From contig NZ_CP021912.1 in the NCBI RefSeq assembly GCF_003264115.1, positions 682,001-746,000 of the forward strand: 64,000 nucleotides of DNA. The letters run 5' to 3'. Both the position numbers and the translations under genes were made by a program. Under the pieces are notes generated by a model. The model ran no database searches, was not told where the DNA came from, and worked only from the letters and a program-made list of their open reading frames with translations. The first letter of the stretch is position 1. The number at the start of each line of letters is the position of its first letter. This stretch comes from Erythrobacter sp. KY5 (lineage in GTDB: Bacteria > Pseudomonadota > Alphaproteobacteria > Sphingomonadales > Sphingomonadaceae). This document shows, in pieces, positions 54,686-63,689 of the stretch.

Positions 54686-55443
54686 GAAAGACCACTGCCG
54701 CCATCACGCTGATCACGCTTGCCGCCATGCTGGCGGCTTGCGGAAGCCCTCGTCCGCGCGGACCGTCCAACGCGGTCATTGCACGGGCATTGACCGGCGC
54801 TCCGGGTGAAGCGCAGCCGAGCACGCTGGTCTCGACCGAAATCGCCTATGCGCGGGCAGCCAAGGAGCAGGGGCAGTTTACCGCGGGGTCGCAATTTGCC
54901 GCTGCGGGCGCCATTTTCCATACCCGCAATGGCGGCGTGCCATACGCGACGCTGGCTCCCACGCTGGAGAACCCCGAGACTGCGACCGAATGGGGGCCGC
55001 GCACCGTCCTCATGAGCTGCGACGGTTCGGTCGCGCTCACACAAGGGCGCTTCAAGGACCCTGAGGGCTTCGTTGGCAACTATGTTACCGCATGGACGCG
55101 GCAGACTGATCTCAGTTACAAATGGACCTACGACGTGGCAGGACGCGATAACCCGCAGCCCCCGCCGCGCCAGCAGTTCGAGGATGGCGATATCGTCGTC
55201 ACCGCAATCGATTCGGTTCAGGGCCTTGTCGCCACCTGTCCGAACGAGCGCATCGTGCTGACGCCCGCGCCTGCCGATTCGCCCGTGGCCATGGGCGGCG
55301 CAAACGTCAAAACCTCGCGCGATGGCACCTTACGCTGGCGATGGGAACATCGCAGCGAGAACGACAAATACGTGGTCGCAGAATATTTCTACAACGGTGC
55401 ATGGGTGACCGCGATCGAGGAATCCTTCGGGTCGGCCTCTTGA
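54682..55443 (+). CDS. Lipoprotein coupled to folD, unknown function
   Basis: The 253-residue protein has a lipobox (MLAAC) and a mature part with [21 protein letters not shown] start (in fact [20 protein letters not shown]), a middle with [20 protein letters not shown] and three cysteines well apart, and a beta-rich end. It overlaps folD by 4 bp (ATGA), so it is translated with it, but no role in folate metabolism is evident. The family is found in Sphingomonadales as far as I recall. Function unknown. Confidence 0.7.
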   Translation: MRKTTAAITLITLAAMLAACGSPRPRGPSNAVIARALTGAPGEAQPSTLVSTEIAYARAAKEQGQFTAGSQFAAAGAIFHTRNGGVPYATLAPTLENPETATEWGPRTVLMSCDGSVALTQGRFKDPEGFVGNYVTAWTRQTDLSYKWTYDVAGRDNPQPPPRQQFEDGDIVVTAIDSVQGLVATCPNERIVLTPAPADSPVAMGGANVKTSRDGTLRWRWEHRSENDKYVVAEYFYNGAWVTAIEESFGSAS

Positions 55444-55498
55444 TCTTCGTGGCGAAGGGTGTTCAGGGCGGCTTTTGACGCGAACATCGTGAGCCGCC

Positions 55499-56122
55499 AT
55501 GCTGCCTGAACTTTTCATCTCTGCCTTCATCACCCTGTTTGTGGTGATCGACCCTCCCGGCTGCGCTCCGATTTATGCCGGGCTGACCAAGAGCGCGAGC
55601 CCGGCTCAGGCGCGCAACATGGCTTTGCGCGCAACCGGCATTGCGGCGATCATCCTCCTCATCTTTGCCTTTTTCGGCGAGGATCTGCTTGGCGCGCTTC
55701 ATATTGAGCTGGACAGTTTCCGCATTGCCGGCGGGTTGATGCTGTTCTTCATCGCGTTCGAAATGGTGTTCGAAAAGCGAACCCAGCGCCGCGAGGAACG
55801 CGCTGACAAGGTCAGCGCAAGCGAGGTTGAGGACGTCTCGGTCTTCCCCATGGCCATGCCGATGCTGGCAGGACCGGGGGCAATCGCTGCAATCATGCTG
55901 CTGATGAACGAAGCCGAGACACCGACCGAAACGGTAGAGGTGTTCATCGCCTTGGGCCTCGTGCTCATCATCACGGCTGCCGCACTGGTCGCGGCAGGCC
56001 CGCTGATCCGGTTGCTTGGAGACAAGGTCGAGGCGGTCATTACGCGGCTTCTGGGCGTGCTGCTATCCGCACTTGCCGCACAATATGTGATCGATGGGTT
56101 AAGGGGTAGCTTCGCTAGCTGA
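55499..56122 (+). CDS. MarC family membrane protein
   Basis: The 207-residue protein has six hydrophobic helices and the MarC signatures FVVIDPPGCAPIYAGLT near the start and FRIAGGLMLFFIAFEMVF in the middle, with MPMLAGPGAIA. MarC proteins are inner-membrane proteins of uncertain transport function; MarC was once thought to affect antibiotic resistance but is not essential for it. The loop RTQRREERADKVSASEVE is charged and cytoplasmic. It stands alone after the folD run. Confidence 0.88.
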   Translation: MLPELFISAFITLFVVIDPPGCAPIYAGLTKSASPAQARNMALRATGIAAIILLIFAFFGEDLLGALHIELDSFRIAGGLMLFFIAFEMVFEKRTQRREERADKVSASEVEDVSVFPMAMPMLAGPGAIAAIMLLMNEAETPTETVEVFIALGLVLIITAAALVAAGPLIRLLGDKVEAVITRLLGVLLSALAAQYVIDGLRGSFAS

Positions 56123-56140
56123 CGCGCCGTTTCGAGTGCG

Positions 56141-56788
56141 TCAGTAATTCACCCAAGGCGGCAGCGGCATGGCGCCGCCCGATGTGCTGAACTGCACAAA
56201 CTCGTCCTCGATCTGCGCGCCGTGATTGTACCGCCGGGGCAGGCGACCCTGAACGTGAAACCTGAACGCATCCAAACGCGTGCCTGGCTCTTCGAAATGG
56301 AGCGTCAGATCCTGACCCTTCAGCTCACCGGCCTGCCAGCATGAACGAAACAGTCGACCGGACTGCGATGCCCCGTCATTGATCTCCAGGGTCAGCGATT
56401 TGAGCTTGAGAGCACCACTATCTGGCCGGTCGCAGTCGATCCGCAGGTGAGCCCGGTCGAGCCTGTTGTACATTTCCGCCGTGTCGACGAGCGATGTCGA
56501 GGTCTTGTAAGGCGCGATCCCGAAACCACCACTGAAGAGAAGCGCTTTCGGGGCTTGCTTCTCCCACTCGTCGGTACGTGCCTCGGGCACGGGATCGCGC
56601 CAGGCGGCATGGTATATATGCGCGGGCGATTTGATTTCAGACAGCAGAGAACCGAACGCACGCTGCGCCATCATTTCGCCCTGATGAAGGTCCTCGGCGG
56701 GTATCGGAGGGTAGGAGCGCAGCGTCGTCTGGCCGCCGTAATCGTGTTCGAAAACAGCAATCGGATCGAGTTGCAGTGCTTCAGGCAT
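56141..56788 (-). CDS. Hypothetical protein
   Basis: The 215-residue soluble protein begins MPEALQLDPIAVFEHDYGGQ and has a middle part EIKSPAHIYHAAWRDPVPEA, a LLFSGGFGIAPYKTSTSLVD segment, a basic centre and a beta-rich end (FRFHVQGRLPRRYNHGAQI). Two cysteines are present (RIDCDRP, RSCWQ). No domain is recognised. It lies 99 bp after the LON-domain gene on the same strand and is convergent with marC. Confidence 0.6.
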   Translation of the reverse strand: MPEALQLDPIAVFEHDYGGQTTLRSYPPIPAEDLHQGEMMAQRAFGSLLSEIKSPAHIYHAAWRDPVPEARTDEWEKQAPKALLFSGGFGIAPYKTSTSLVDTAEMYNRLDRAHLRIDCDRPDSGALKLKSLTLEINDGASQSGRLFRSCWQAGELKGQDLTLHFEEPGTRLDAFRFHVQGRLPRRYNHGAQIEDEFVQFSTSGGAMPLPPWVNY

Positions 56789-56887
56789 GGCGCCAACCTG
56801 CCCAACGAAGAAATCGTTTGCAATCTTTATGGTACGCCGAACGACGGTGATCCATTTTGGGGCTGGCCACCCCCGTACAAGCCAAAC

Positions 56888-57508
56888 CTATTGCAGCGTC
56901 GTGATCTCTTCGGAACCGTCGCTGCGGCCGTAGAACTGCATCAGCTGCATCAGCAGTTCGCAGCGATCGGTCAGGCTGTTTGCTTCCAGCAATGCTTGTT
57001 TCGATGCCGGGTCGAAGGGCGCGATTTGCGAAACGCCATTGATGAGCGACTGGTCGTCGAGCTTCTCCACCGAGTCCCAGTCGACGCTATACCCCTGCGC
57101 ATCGGCAAATTCGCGCGCTTCCCGCTCGAACCCACCGCGCTGGGCATGGCTGAGAACTTCGTCCTCGTCATCATCGATAAGCTCACCTTCAACCTGCCGA
57201 AACGCGGTGGTGACGTCGAGCTCGCGCACGAGATGGAAGCGCGACATGCCCTCAAGGATCAGGTTGTAGCGACCGTCATCCATAGCCTCGATCTCGCCGA
57301 TCCGGCCAACGCAGCCCACGGTGTATAGCGGCGAGCCTTCGACAGGGCGCTGAGGCTGGATCATCGCTATTCGGCGATCGCGAACCAGCGCATCGCCGAC
57401 GAGCGCGCGATAGCGCGGTTCGAAGATGTGAAGCGGAAGCTGAAGACCCGGAAACAGGATCGCACCGGGAAGAGGAAAGATGGAAAGGCGCAAAGGTTTA
57501 GCCAACAC
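56888..57508 (-). CDS. LON peptidase N-terminal (substrate-binding) domain protein
   Basis: The 206-residue protein consists of the LON substrate-binding (PUA-like) domain without the protease: LRLSIFPLPGAILFPGLQLP, LHIFEPRYRALVGDALV, then VGCVGRIGEIEAMDDGRYNL and LEGMSRFHL. Such stand-alone domains are common near thioredoxin genes and may act in protein quality control. It begins at GTG 57508, right after the stop of the thioredoxin-TPR gene (57511), so they are one unit. An ATG farther upstream lies inside that gene and is not needed. Confidence 0.85.
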   Translation of the reverse strand: MLAKPLRLSIFPLPGAILFPGLQLPLHIFEPRYRALVGDALVRDRRIAMIQPQRPVEGSPLYTVGCVGRIGEIEAMDDGRYNLILEGMSRFHLVRELDVTTAFRQVEGELIDDDEDEVLSHAQRGGFEREAREFADAQGYSVDWDSVEKLDDQSLINGVSQIAPFDPASKQALLEANSLTDRCELLMQLMQFYGRSDGSEEITTLQ

Positions 57509-57510
57509 GC

Positions 57511-58443
57511 TTATCCGAACAAGATCTTCGACAGGCGACGACGGGTGGCAACGACCCACTCATCCTCAAGCCCGGTCGCTTCGAAGATCTGGAGCAGCTT
57601 TGCACGCGCGGCGCCATCGTTCCACTCGCGGTCCGCCTCGATCATGGCGAGCAGCGTGTCGGCAGCTTCATCGCGCTGGCCGCCTGCGAAGGCAGCTTCA
57701 GCGTAGGCCATTTGCGCTTCCATGTTGTCGGGCGCGGACTTGGCTGCATCGCGCAGGCTTGCAAGCTCGCTGTCGTCAACCTGTGTGCCCGCGAGTTCGA
57801 TCGCGCTCTTTGCAGCAGCGACCGATGGGTCGCTGGCAAGCTTGGGATCAGCCTCGATGGCGGCCATGACCTGGCGGGCCTCTTCAACCTGTCCAAGCGC
57901 AACGAGCGAGCGGACGAGGCCTGCATGAGCGGGCGCGTTGTCGCTTGCGAATTCGGTGACCTGCGCAAAGATGCTGGCGGCGCGCTGTGCATCGCCTTCG
58001 CCAAGCGCGTCCTCGCCCATCTTGACGAATTGTTCGAGTTCCTCAGCCGAAGGGCCTTGCGGCGCGCCATCGGCACCGCCAGCGCCAGCTTCGACCGGAA
58101 GCTGCGCGAGCAGCTGGTCGAGCGCCTGCTTGAGCTGCGATTCGGTCCGCGCGCTGGTAAGATCGGCAACCGGCTGGCCCTGGAACAGGGCATACACGGT
58201 CGGGATTGACTGAACCTGGAACTGGCTGGCGATGAACTTGTCTTCATCGACATTGATCTTGGCCAGCACCACGCCCTTCTCGGCATAGTCGGCGGCGACT
58301 TTTTCGATTACCGGGGCAAGCGCCTTGCAGGGGCCGCACCATTCGGCCCAGAAATCGACGATCACCAGCTTCGTCTTGGACGGTTCGACCACCTCGTTGC
58401 GAAAGCGTTCAACTGCCTTTTGTTCTTCGATGTTAAGACCCAT
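57511..58443 (-). CDS. Thioredoxin domain plus TPR-like protein (CnoX/YbbN family)
   Basis: The 310-residue protein has an N-terminal thioredoxin domain with the full redox site CGPC (Cys36 and Cys39 in FWAEWCGPCKALAP), followed by a TPR_19/20-like helical region (AQRAASIFAQVTEFASDNAP, then ARQVMAAIEADPKLAS). It is of the CnoX/YbbN type, a chaperone-like protein that guards proteins against oxidation; E. coli YbbN has lost one active-site Cys, while this one keeps both. The start ATG (MGLNIEEQ) lies at 58443. The LON-domain gene follows directly, consistent with a protein-quality-control pair. Confidence 0.9.
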   Translation of the reverse strand: MGLNIEEQKAVERFRNEVVEPSKTKLVIVDFWAEWCGPCKALAPVIEKVAADYAEKGVVLAKINVDEDKFIASQFQVQSIPTVYALFQGQPVADLTSARTESQLKQALDQLLAQLPVEAGAGGADGAPQGPSAEELEQFVKMGEDALGEGDAQRAASIFAQVTEFASDNAPAHAGLVRSLVALGQVEEARQVMAAIEADPKLASDPSVAAAKSAIELAGTQVDDSELASLRDAAKSAPDNMEAQMAYAEAAFAGGQRDEAADTLLAMIEADREWNDGAARAKLLQIFEATGLEDEWVVATRRRLSKILFG

Positions 58444-58671
58444 GCTCGCCAAGGGAATGCTCCTGAATTGAAGATCGATATCTACCTGGCCCCTAATGTG
58501 GGACGTTTTGCGGCCTTGTGAACCTTGCATTGTGCGCTGGCTAGGTGGCGTTCGTGCAATATTGCAGATTCGATGCAATTTTACGCTTGCAGGCTCTCAA
58601 GCGCGCTGCTAATCGCGCCGCCTCCCCGACAGAGAAATGGCAACATCGCCTCTCTGTGAAGGCGTCAGTGA

Positions 58672-58746
58672 GCGGGCGTAGCTCAGGGGTAGAGCACAAC
58701 CTTGCCAAGGTTGGGGTCGGGCGTTCGAATCGCCTCGCCCGCTCCA
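58672..58746 (+). tRNA. tRNA-Gly (anticodon GCC)
   Basis: The 75-nt gene folds as a normal cloverleaf: acceptor stem GCGGGCG/CGCCCGC, D-arm GCTCAGGGGTAGAGC, anticodon stem CAACC/GGTTG with loop TTGCCAA and anticodon GCC, and T-arm with GTTCGAATC. The CCA end is encoded (58744-58746). It lies between the thioredoxin-TPR gene and the TonB receptor gene, on the + strand. Confidence 0.97.
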
Positions 58747-58909
58747 TTTTCTTTCATCCAATTTCGGTTCTCCGCGATCGGCGCAGTTCATGCGCCTGAC
58801 AGATTGCGTGTCATCTTTGCCGCACACTTTGTCGAAAATCGGGGAATTTCGGCTGTTTGTCGGGTTGAGCCGGATTCATTGTTGCACTTCGGGTCCAGAT
58901 GACTAGTGC

Positions 58910-58940
58910 GTGATACATTGTCACATTGTGACGTTATCAC
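58910..58940. promoter_or_regulatory. Cluster of GTGA/TCAC half-sites upstream of the TonB receptor
   Basis: Between 58910 and 58940 are GTGATA, GTCAC, GTGAC and TATCAC. The inner GTCAC-ATT-GTGAC (58920-58932) is perfectly palindromic, and the outer GTGATA/TATCAC pair is nearly centred on it. It lies 30-60 bp before the receptor start, where an operator or core promoter is expected. A metal-responsive repressor such as Zur is plausible because the receptor looks zinc-related, but the sequence does not match a Zur consensus I know. Confidence 0.4.
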
Positions 58941-58970
58941 ATCCACTCAAGGCGAGAAGACTCAATCCCC

Positions 58971-61154
58971 ATGAAACCGATCACCTCCCGTATTGCCATG
59001 GCCACCGCGCTCTCCTTTACCCTCGTCGCAGCACCGGCGTGGGCGAACGAAGCGGATAAGGCGCCTCAGGCCAACGAAAGCGCGCAACAGGGTTCTGCCG
59101 ACCGCAATTCTTCCAGCCGCGCGGATGTGCCTGACGATGTACACTATCGCGGCAACATCATCGTGGCGGCCGAAGGCTTGCAGGAGCTCGACTTCATTGC
59201 CGGGCAGGATGTGCTCGAGGTTGAGGAGATCCAGCGCAACCTCAACGGGCAGATCGGTGAAGTGCTCGCCAAAGTCCCCGGCGTTTCGGCAACAAGCTTT
59301 GCTCCGGGAGCATCGCGCCCGATCCTGCGCGGTCTCGATGGTGAGCGTGTGCGCGTGCTTATCGACGGGCTCGGCACGGCAGATGTGGGCAACACCTCTG
59401 CCGACCACGCAACCACGATCGACCCGCTGACGGTCGAGCGCATCGAGGTCCTGCGCGGTCCGGCGGCGCTCCTTTACGGTAGCCAGGCCATCGGCGGCGT
59501 CGTCAATGTGATCGACCGCCGCATCCCGACCGTCGTTCCCGACCACACCATTCACATCGATGCGCTCACCGCCTTCGACACCGCCAGCAACCTGCGCAGC
59601 GGCGGCGCGTCGATCGACATTGGCTTGAACGACATGTTCGTCCTCCACCTCGACGGTTCGTTCCGCGAGACCGACAACCTCGAGATCCCCGGCTTCCAGC
59701 TGACCGACGATCTGCGCGCCGACCTGCTCGCCGATGCAGCCGAGGAGGAAGCGGAAGGCGAGTTCGAGGAAGCCGACGAGCTTCGCGAAGCCGCCAACCA
59801 GCAGGACTTCCTCCCCAACAGCCAGACCGAAGCCTACACCTTCAATGGCGGCTTTGGCGTCATCCTTGGCGAATCCACCTTGGGCGCGTCGGTCGGGTAT
59901 TACGACACGACCTACGGCCTGATCGGCAACCCTGAGGGTGGCCATCACCACGGCGAGGAAGGCGAAGGCGAAGAGGGAGAAGAGGAAGGCGAAGAGACCG
60001 TCTCGATCGGCCTTGAACAGTGGCGCTTCGACTTCAGCGGCGACATTGCGCTTGGCGAAGGGTTCATCGAACGCCTCAAGCTTCGCGCTGGCTACTCCGA
60101 CTATACCCACACCGAGTTCGAAGGCACCGAAGTCGGCACCGTGTTCGACACCGAGACCTTCGAAGCGCGCGCCGAGCTGATCCAGTCGACCGGCGGCGTG
60201 ATCGGCGTTCAGTTCCTCAACCGCGACTTTCAAGCCGTGGGTGAAGAAGCCTTTGTCGCTCCCAACGAGACCGACCAGTTTGCGGTCTTCACCGCGCAGG
60301 AATTCGACCTTGGCGGCGTCCAGCTTGAAGCGGCGGGCCGCTACGAGATGGTGGACGTCAGTTCCGCACCGCTCGGACTTGAGCGCGACTTCGACCTGTT
60401 CTCCGGCGCCCTGTCGGCCATCGTGGAGAGCGACGGCGGCACCCGCGCCGGTGTCACCCTCTCGCGTTCCGAGCGCGCCCCTGCCGGCGAAGAGCTGTTC
60501 GCCGACGGCCCGCACATCGCCACCCAGGCCTTCGAGATCGGCGACCCCAACCTCGACGTTGAAAGCGCTTGGGGCATCGAGACTTTCGTGCGCGGCGACG
60601 TTGGCGACATCTCCTTTGGCGGCTCGATCTACTACCAGCAGTTCGACGACTTCATCTACCTGTCACCCACCGGTGAGGAAGAGGACGAGCTTCCCGTCTT
60701 CGTCTATCTCCAGGAAGACGCGCGCTTCTTTGGCTTCGAAGCCGACATTGCGATGCCGATTATCGAGCGTGACGACTTCACACTCTCGACCGACCTTCGC
60801 GCATCCTACGTCGATGCTGAACTGACCGATGGTCTCGGCAACGTGCCCCGCATCCCGCCGCTCAGCCTGCTCGCAGCCGTGACCGGCGAGACCGGCCCGT
60901 TCGAAGCGCGCGCCGAAGTGCAGCACTTCGGTGAGCAGAACGACACCGCCGAGTTTGAGACAGAGACCGACGATTTCACCTTCGTCAATTTCTACCTCTC
61001 ATGGCGCCCGATCGAGACGAACCAGAACGTCGTCGTCCAGCTGGCGGGTGAGAACCTGTTCGACGTCACCGGTCGCCGCCATGCGAGCTTCACCAAGGAT
61101 TTCGTGCCGCTTGCCGGGCGTAACATCCGCGCAAGCCTCCGCCTTAGCTTCTAG
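58971..61154 (+). CDS. TonB-dependent receptor, ZnuD-like (His/Glu-rich loop)
   Basis: The 727-residue outer-membrane receptor has a signal peptide (residues 1-25, ending WAN), a plug domain (DVLEVEEIQRNLNGQIGEVL, then ASRPILRGLDGERVRVLIDG and LRGPAALLYGSQAIGGVVNV), and a beta-barrel ending in NIRASLRLSF with the terminal aromatic residue. A His/Glu-rich loop near residues 321-345 (GGHHHGEEGEGEEGEEEGEE) and an acidic stretch near 256-280 (EEEAEGEFEEADELREAANQ) resemble the metal-capturing loops of ZnuD, the zinc receptor. TonB energises it. Import of zinc or another metal is likely but inferred. A GTGA-rich site lies upstream. Confidence 0.9.
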   Translation: MKPITSRIAMATALSFTLVAAPAWANEADKAPQANESAQQGSADRNSSSRADVPDDVHYRGNIIVAAEGLQELDFIAGQDVLEVEEIQRNLNGQIGEVLAKVPGVSATSFAPGASRPILRGLDGERVRVLIDGLGTADVGNTSADHATTIDPLTVERIEVLRGPAALLYGSQAIGGVVNVIDRRIPTVVPDHTIHIDALTAFDTASNLRSGGASIDIGLNDMFVLHLDGSFRETDNLEIPGFQLTDDLRADLLADAAEEEAEGEFEEADELREAANQQDFLPNSQTEAYTFNGGFGVILGESTLGASVGYYDTTYGLIGNPEGGHHHGEEGEGEEGEEEGEETVSIGLEQWRFDFSGDIALGEGFIERLKLRAGYSDYTHTEFEGTEVGTVFDTETFEARAELIQSTGGVIGVQFLNRDFQAVGEEAFVAPNETDQFAVFTAQEFDLGGVQLEAAGRYEMVDVSSAPLGLERDFDLFSGALSAIVESDGGTRAGVTLSRSERAPAGEELFADGPHIATQAFEIGDPNLDVESAWGIETFVRGDVGDISFGGSIYYQQFDDFIYLSPTGEEEDELPVFVYLQEDARFFGFEADIAMPIIERDDFTLSTDLRASYVDAELTDGLGNVPRIPPLSLLAAVTGETGPFEARAEVQHFGEQNDTAEFETETDDFTFVNFYLSWRPIETNQNVVVQLAGENLFDVTGRRHASFTKDFVPLAGRNIRASLRLSF

Positions 61155-61198
61155 GGGACGCATAACGGCGAAGGGCCGTGTAGGAAAACGCTAAAGCG

Positions 61199-61230
61199 AG
61201 CGGGCCGCCGGGATGACCGGTCGGCCCGCT
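61199..61230. terminator. Bidirectional terminator hairpin
   Basis: AGCGGGCCG (61199-61207) and CGGCCCGCT (61222-61230) are perfect partners with an inner CCGG pair, and TGTTCG follows on the right. It separates the receptor gene (+) from the convergent dehydrogenase-like gene (-), and could end both. Confidence 0.75.
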
Positions 61231-61247
61231 TGTTCGTTGAGGTCCGT

Positions 61248-62435
61248 TCAGTTCTCCAGCGTGAAGCTGATCTCGGCGTGCTCCTGAAGCCGGTCTACCA
61301 GCGCCTCACCCAGGAACGCCCCCGGAGTGCCGACCCCGCCCTCTGCGTCTGAGGACAGCAGCGCAATGCCCGTTTCGGCAAGCATACGGCTGGTCGAGCC
61401 GTAGCCCGGATCGTACTTTCCCTTCACGCCGAAGTTGAGCGTTTCGTCGCCCGGACCGTGGGCGACGAAGACGACATCGTAGAAGCCGTTCTCGCGCTCT
61501 TCGGCGGTGGGGCCTTCGCCGGGCTTGGGCGGCTTGGCACCGAACGGGTTCTTCATCATCGCAACCGCAGCTTCGGCCATCTGCTTGCCCGCATCTCCGG
61601 GGCTGGTGAGCATCATCTCGTCATACTTGAAGTCCTCGCCATAAGGATGACCGAGGAGGTAGTTGGTGCGGTGCACGTTCTTGGTGTTGATCGGCGCCAT
61701 CACGAAGGGCGCGGCCCATTTGCCAAGCCCGCTTTCATAGGTCGGCACCATGCCCGACGGCTGGCTTGGCCCTTCGAAGTCGCCGGTAAGCGCGAAGGGA
61801 TTGGCGAGCGTCTTGAAGATCGAGGGGTTCTTCGCCGCCGCCTTCATCGTCGCGGTCAGGCTGGCTGCCGTGCCGCCGGAGAAGGTGCCCGCCATCGCGC
61901 GAACGCGGCCCTTGATGCGATTGGAAGGCTTGCCCCAACGCTCCTTCGCGGCCTTTTGCGTCATCATCACGCCGAGGTCGAAGGGGATCGAATCGAACCC
62001 GCTGGAGAAGGTAATGCGCGCGCCGCTTTCCTTGGCGATATCGTGCAGTTCCTCGATCTTGTCGGCCATCCATGCCGGCTCTCCGCACAAGTCGGCATAA
62101 TCGGTCCCGACGCGGGCGCAGGCGGCGACCAGTTCATCGCCATAGAGTTGGTACGGGCCTACGGTGGTGAGCACGACCTTGGTGCGCTTCGCCATCGCTT
62201 CCATCGCCTCGCGGCTGTCGGCATCGGCCACGACCAGCGGCGTATCGTCGGGCGCGCCGATCAGCGTGCGCACGTCTTCGAGCTTCGCCTGATTGCGACC
62301 CGCCATCGCCCATTTGGGTGCGTTATCGCGGTTGCCGTAATGCGTGGTCAGATACTCCGCGACCAGGCGGCCGGTGTAACCGGTTGCGCCATAGACGATG
62401 ATGTCGAATTCGCGGGTCTCTTTGCTGTCAGCCAT
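61248..62435 (-). CDS. Saccharopine-dehydrogenase-family (trans-acting enoyl reductase-like) protein
   Basis: The 395-residue protein begins MADSKETREFDIIVYGATGY, with a Rossmann nucleotide-binding loop (YGATGYTGRLVAEYL) and a pattern shared by the saccharopine dehydrogenase family and the trans-acting enoyl reductase of mycobacterial lipid synthesis (VGPYQLYGDELVAACARVGT, then YADLCGEP and GFDSIPFDLGV). The domain suggests a NAD(P)-dependent oxidoreductase of unknown substrate. The ATG is preceded by AGGAGAGTG. It is convergent with the TonB receptor gene and its 5' side faces the repeat array. Confidence 0.82.
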   Translation of the reverse strand: MADSKETREFDIIVYGATGYTGRLVAEYLTTHYGNRDNAPKWAMAGRNQAKLEDVRTLIGAPDDTPLVVADADSREAMEAMAKRTKVVLTTVGPYQLYGDELVAACARVGTDYADLCGEPAWMADKIEELHDIAKESGARITFSSGFDSIPFDLGVMMTQKAAKERWGKPSNRIKGRVRAMAGTFSGGTAASLTATMKAAAKNPSIFKTLANPFALTGDFEGPSQPSGMVPTYESGLGKWAAPFVMAPINTKNVHRTNYLLGHPYGEDFKYDEMMLTSPGDAGKQMAEAAVAMMKNPFGAKPPKPGEGPTAEERENGFYDVVFVAHGPGDETLNFGVKGKYDPGYGSTSRMLAETGIALLSSDAEGGVGTPGAFLGEALVDRLQEHAEISFTLEN

Positions 62436-62535
62436 ATTCACTCTCCTTTGGTCCCCCAATTGCCCCCCATGTGGGGGTGCGGGAAGGCTGAGTCAAAGAC
62501 CATTTCGAGCAGGATGCCGAGCGCGTCCGGCGGGT

Positions 62536-62696
62536 GAGAAGTGGACCGGATGTTACACGGTCCAGAGGCAAAAACGGCCAATGTGTCACCGTGGGTGCAA
62601 AAAGTGTCACTCTAGGCCTCAAAGTGTCACCCTTTGCGCCGAAAGCGTCACTGTAGCGCCGGGCAAAGTGTGACCCTTCAGGGCGGCAAGTGTCAC
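62536..62696 (-). repeat. Phased GTGACACTTT box array with terminal hairpin (copy 2, inverted)
   Basis: On the minus strand this is the same element as 47360-47497. Six boxes (as TGTCAC-type on the + strand) start at 62584, 62605, 62625, 62646, 62669 and 62691, so spacing is 21, 20, 21, 23 and 22 bp. The hairpin GGACCG-GATGTTACA-CGGTCC (62543-62563) lies 26 bp from the nearest box, and GAGAAGT flanks it. From hairpin to flank the two copies share a nearly identical 30-bp block. It fills the gap between the dehydrogenase-like gene and the flavin reductase gene. Confidence 0.85.
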
Positions 62697-62937
62697 CTTT
62701 ATAATGCGGCGCTCGATGGCAAGGGCACGCTGCAAAGGCAGCGATAGGCGACGAGGCGGGGGCGTGTTGCATCGCCGAACTTGAAGCAGAAAAGCGCTGA
62801 GTAGGAAAATCCTGCGCCCGCTCGCTCGGGCATCGTGGAACGCGCGAGGCTGGAAGAGAGTTGGAAGAGGTGAAACCACCAGCGTCCGCAGGCGTTGATC
62901 ACATTCCACCCCAGCCCATGAGGAGCCTACCCCGCCC

Positions 62938-63606
62938 ATGTCCCACACCCTCTCCCTGCAAGCCATCCGCCCGCTCACCCACAATGTGCAGGAACTGACC
63001 TTTGATCGGCCCGATGGCTATGAATTCACGCCGGGACAGGCGACCGATTTCGCATTAGACCGCGATGGCTGGCGCGAGGAAAAGCGCCCCTTCACCTTCA
63101 CCTCGCTCCCCGATGCCGAGCATCTGCAATTCACGATCAAGTCCTACCCCTCGCATGACGGCGTGACCGAGCAGATCGGGATGATGAAGGCAGGCGACGG
63201 CGTCATCATCGAAGACCCGTGGGGCGCGATCGAGGACAAGGGGCCGGGCACGATCATTGCGGGCGGAGCGGGGCTGACCCCGATGCTCTCGATCCTGCGC
63301 GCGCGTCAGGCGAGCCATGGCGATCTCGATGGCTATCGCCTGATCTTCTCCAACTCACGCGAGAAGGACATCATCCTTCGCGAGGAACTGGAGCGCATGC
63401 CCGGCCTCGCGCTCGACCTGCTGCTGAGCGAAGAGGACACGCAAGGCACCCATCATGGCCAGATCGATGCCGACTATCTCGACGGTGCAGGGCTCGATTT
63501 CAGCGAAACCTTCTACCTGTGCGGCCCGCCGCCGATGGAAGAAGACGTATCGACGCTTTTGGCGGCGCGAGGCGTGAGCGAAGATCGACTGGTGCGCGAG
63601 CACTAG
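62938..63606 (+). CDS. FAD-binding ferredoxin/flavodoxin reductase-like protein
   Basis: The 222-residue protein is of the FNR (ferredoxin-NADP reductase) family without a ferredoxin domain. It shows the FAD motif EKRPFTFTSLP, GPGTIIAGGAGLTPMLSILR for nucleotide binding, and YLCGPPPMEEDV near the end. Such proteins pass electrons between NAD(P)H and a ferredoxin, flavodoxin or monooxygenase; which one is not shown. The ATG lies in GGAGCCTACCCCGCCC ATG, with a GGAG ribosome site. It begins about 240 bp after the phased array. Confidence 0.88.
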   Translation: MSHTLSLQAIRPLTHNVQELTFDRPDGYEFTPGQATDFALDRDGWREEKRPFTFTSLPDAEHLQFTIKSYPSHDGVTEQIGMMKAGDGVIIEDPWGAIEDKGPGTIIAGGAGLTPMLSILRARQASHGDLDGYRLIFSNSREKDIILREELERMPGLALDLLLSEEDTQGTHHGQIDADYLDGAGLDFSETFYLCGPPPMEEDVSTLLAARGVSEDRLVREH

Positions 63607-63689
63607 GGGTGTCTGGAATGAGTGGGAAGGGGGCGGTCGGCTCTTGGCGGACGAGGCCTACATGCTGCCTTTCGAACACACCGATGGCG

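Noticed and set aside
58962..60515. Long open frame (517 codons) antisense to the TonB receptor
   Set aside because: It is a high-GC shadow of a clear receptor gene; its translation lacks any family signature and there is no start or ribosome site.
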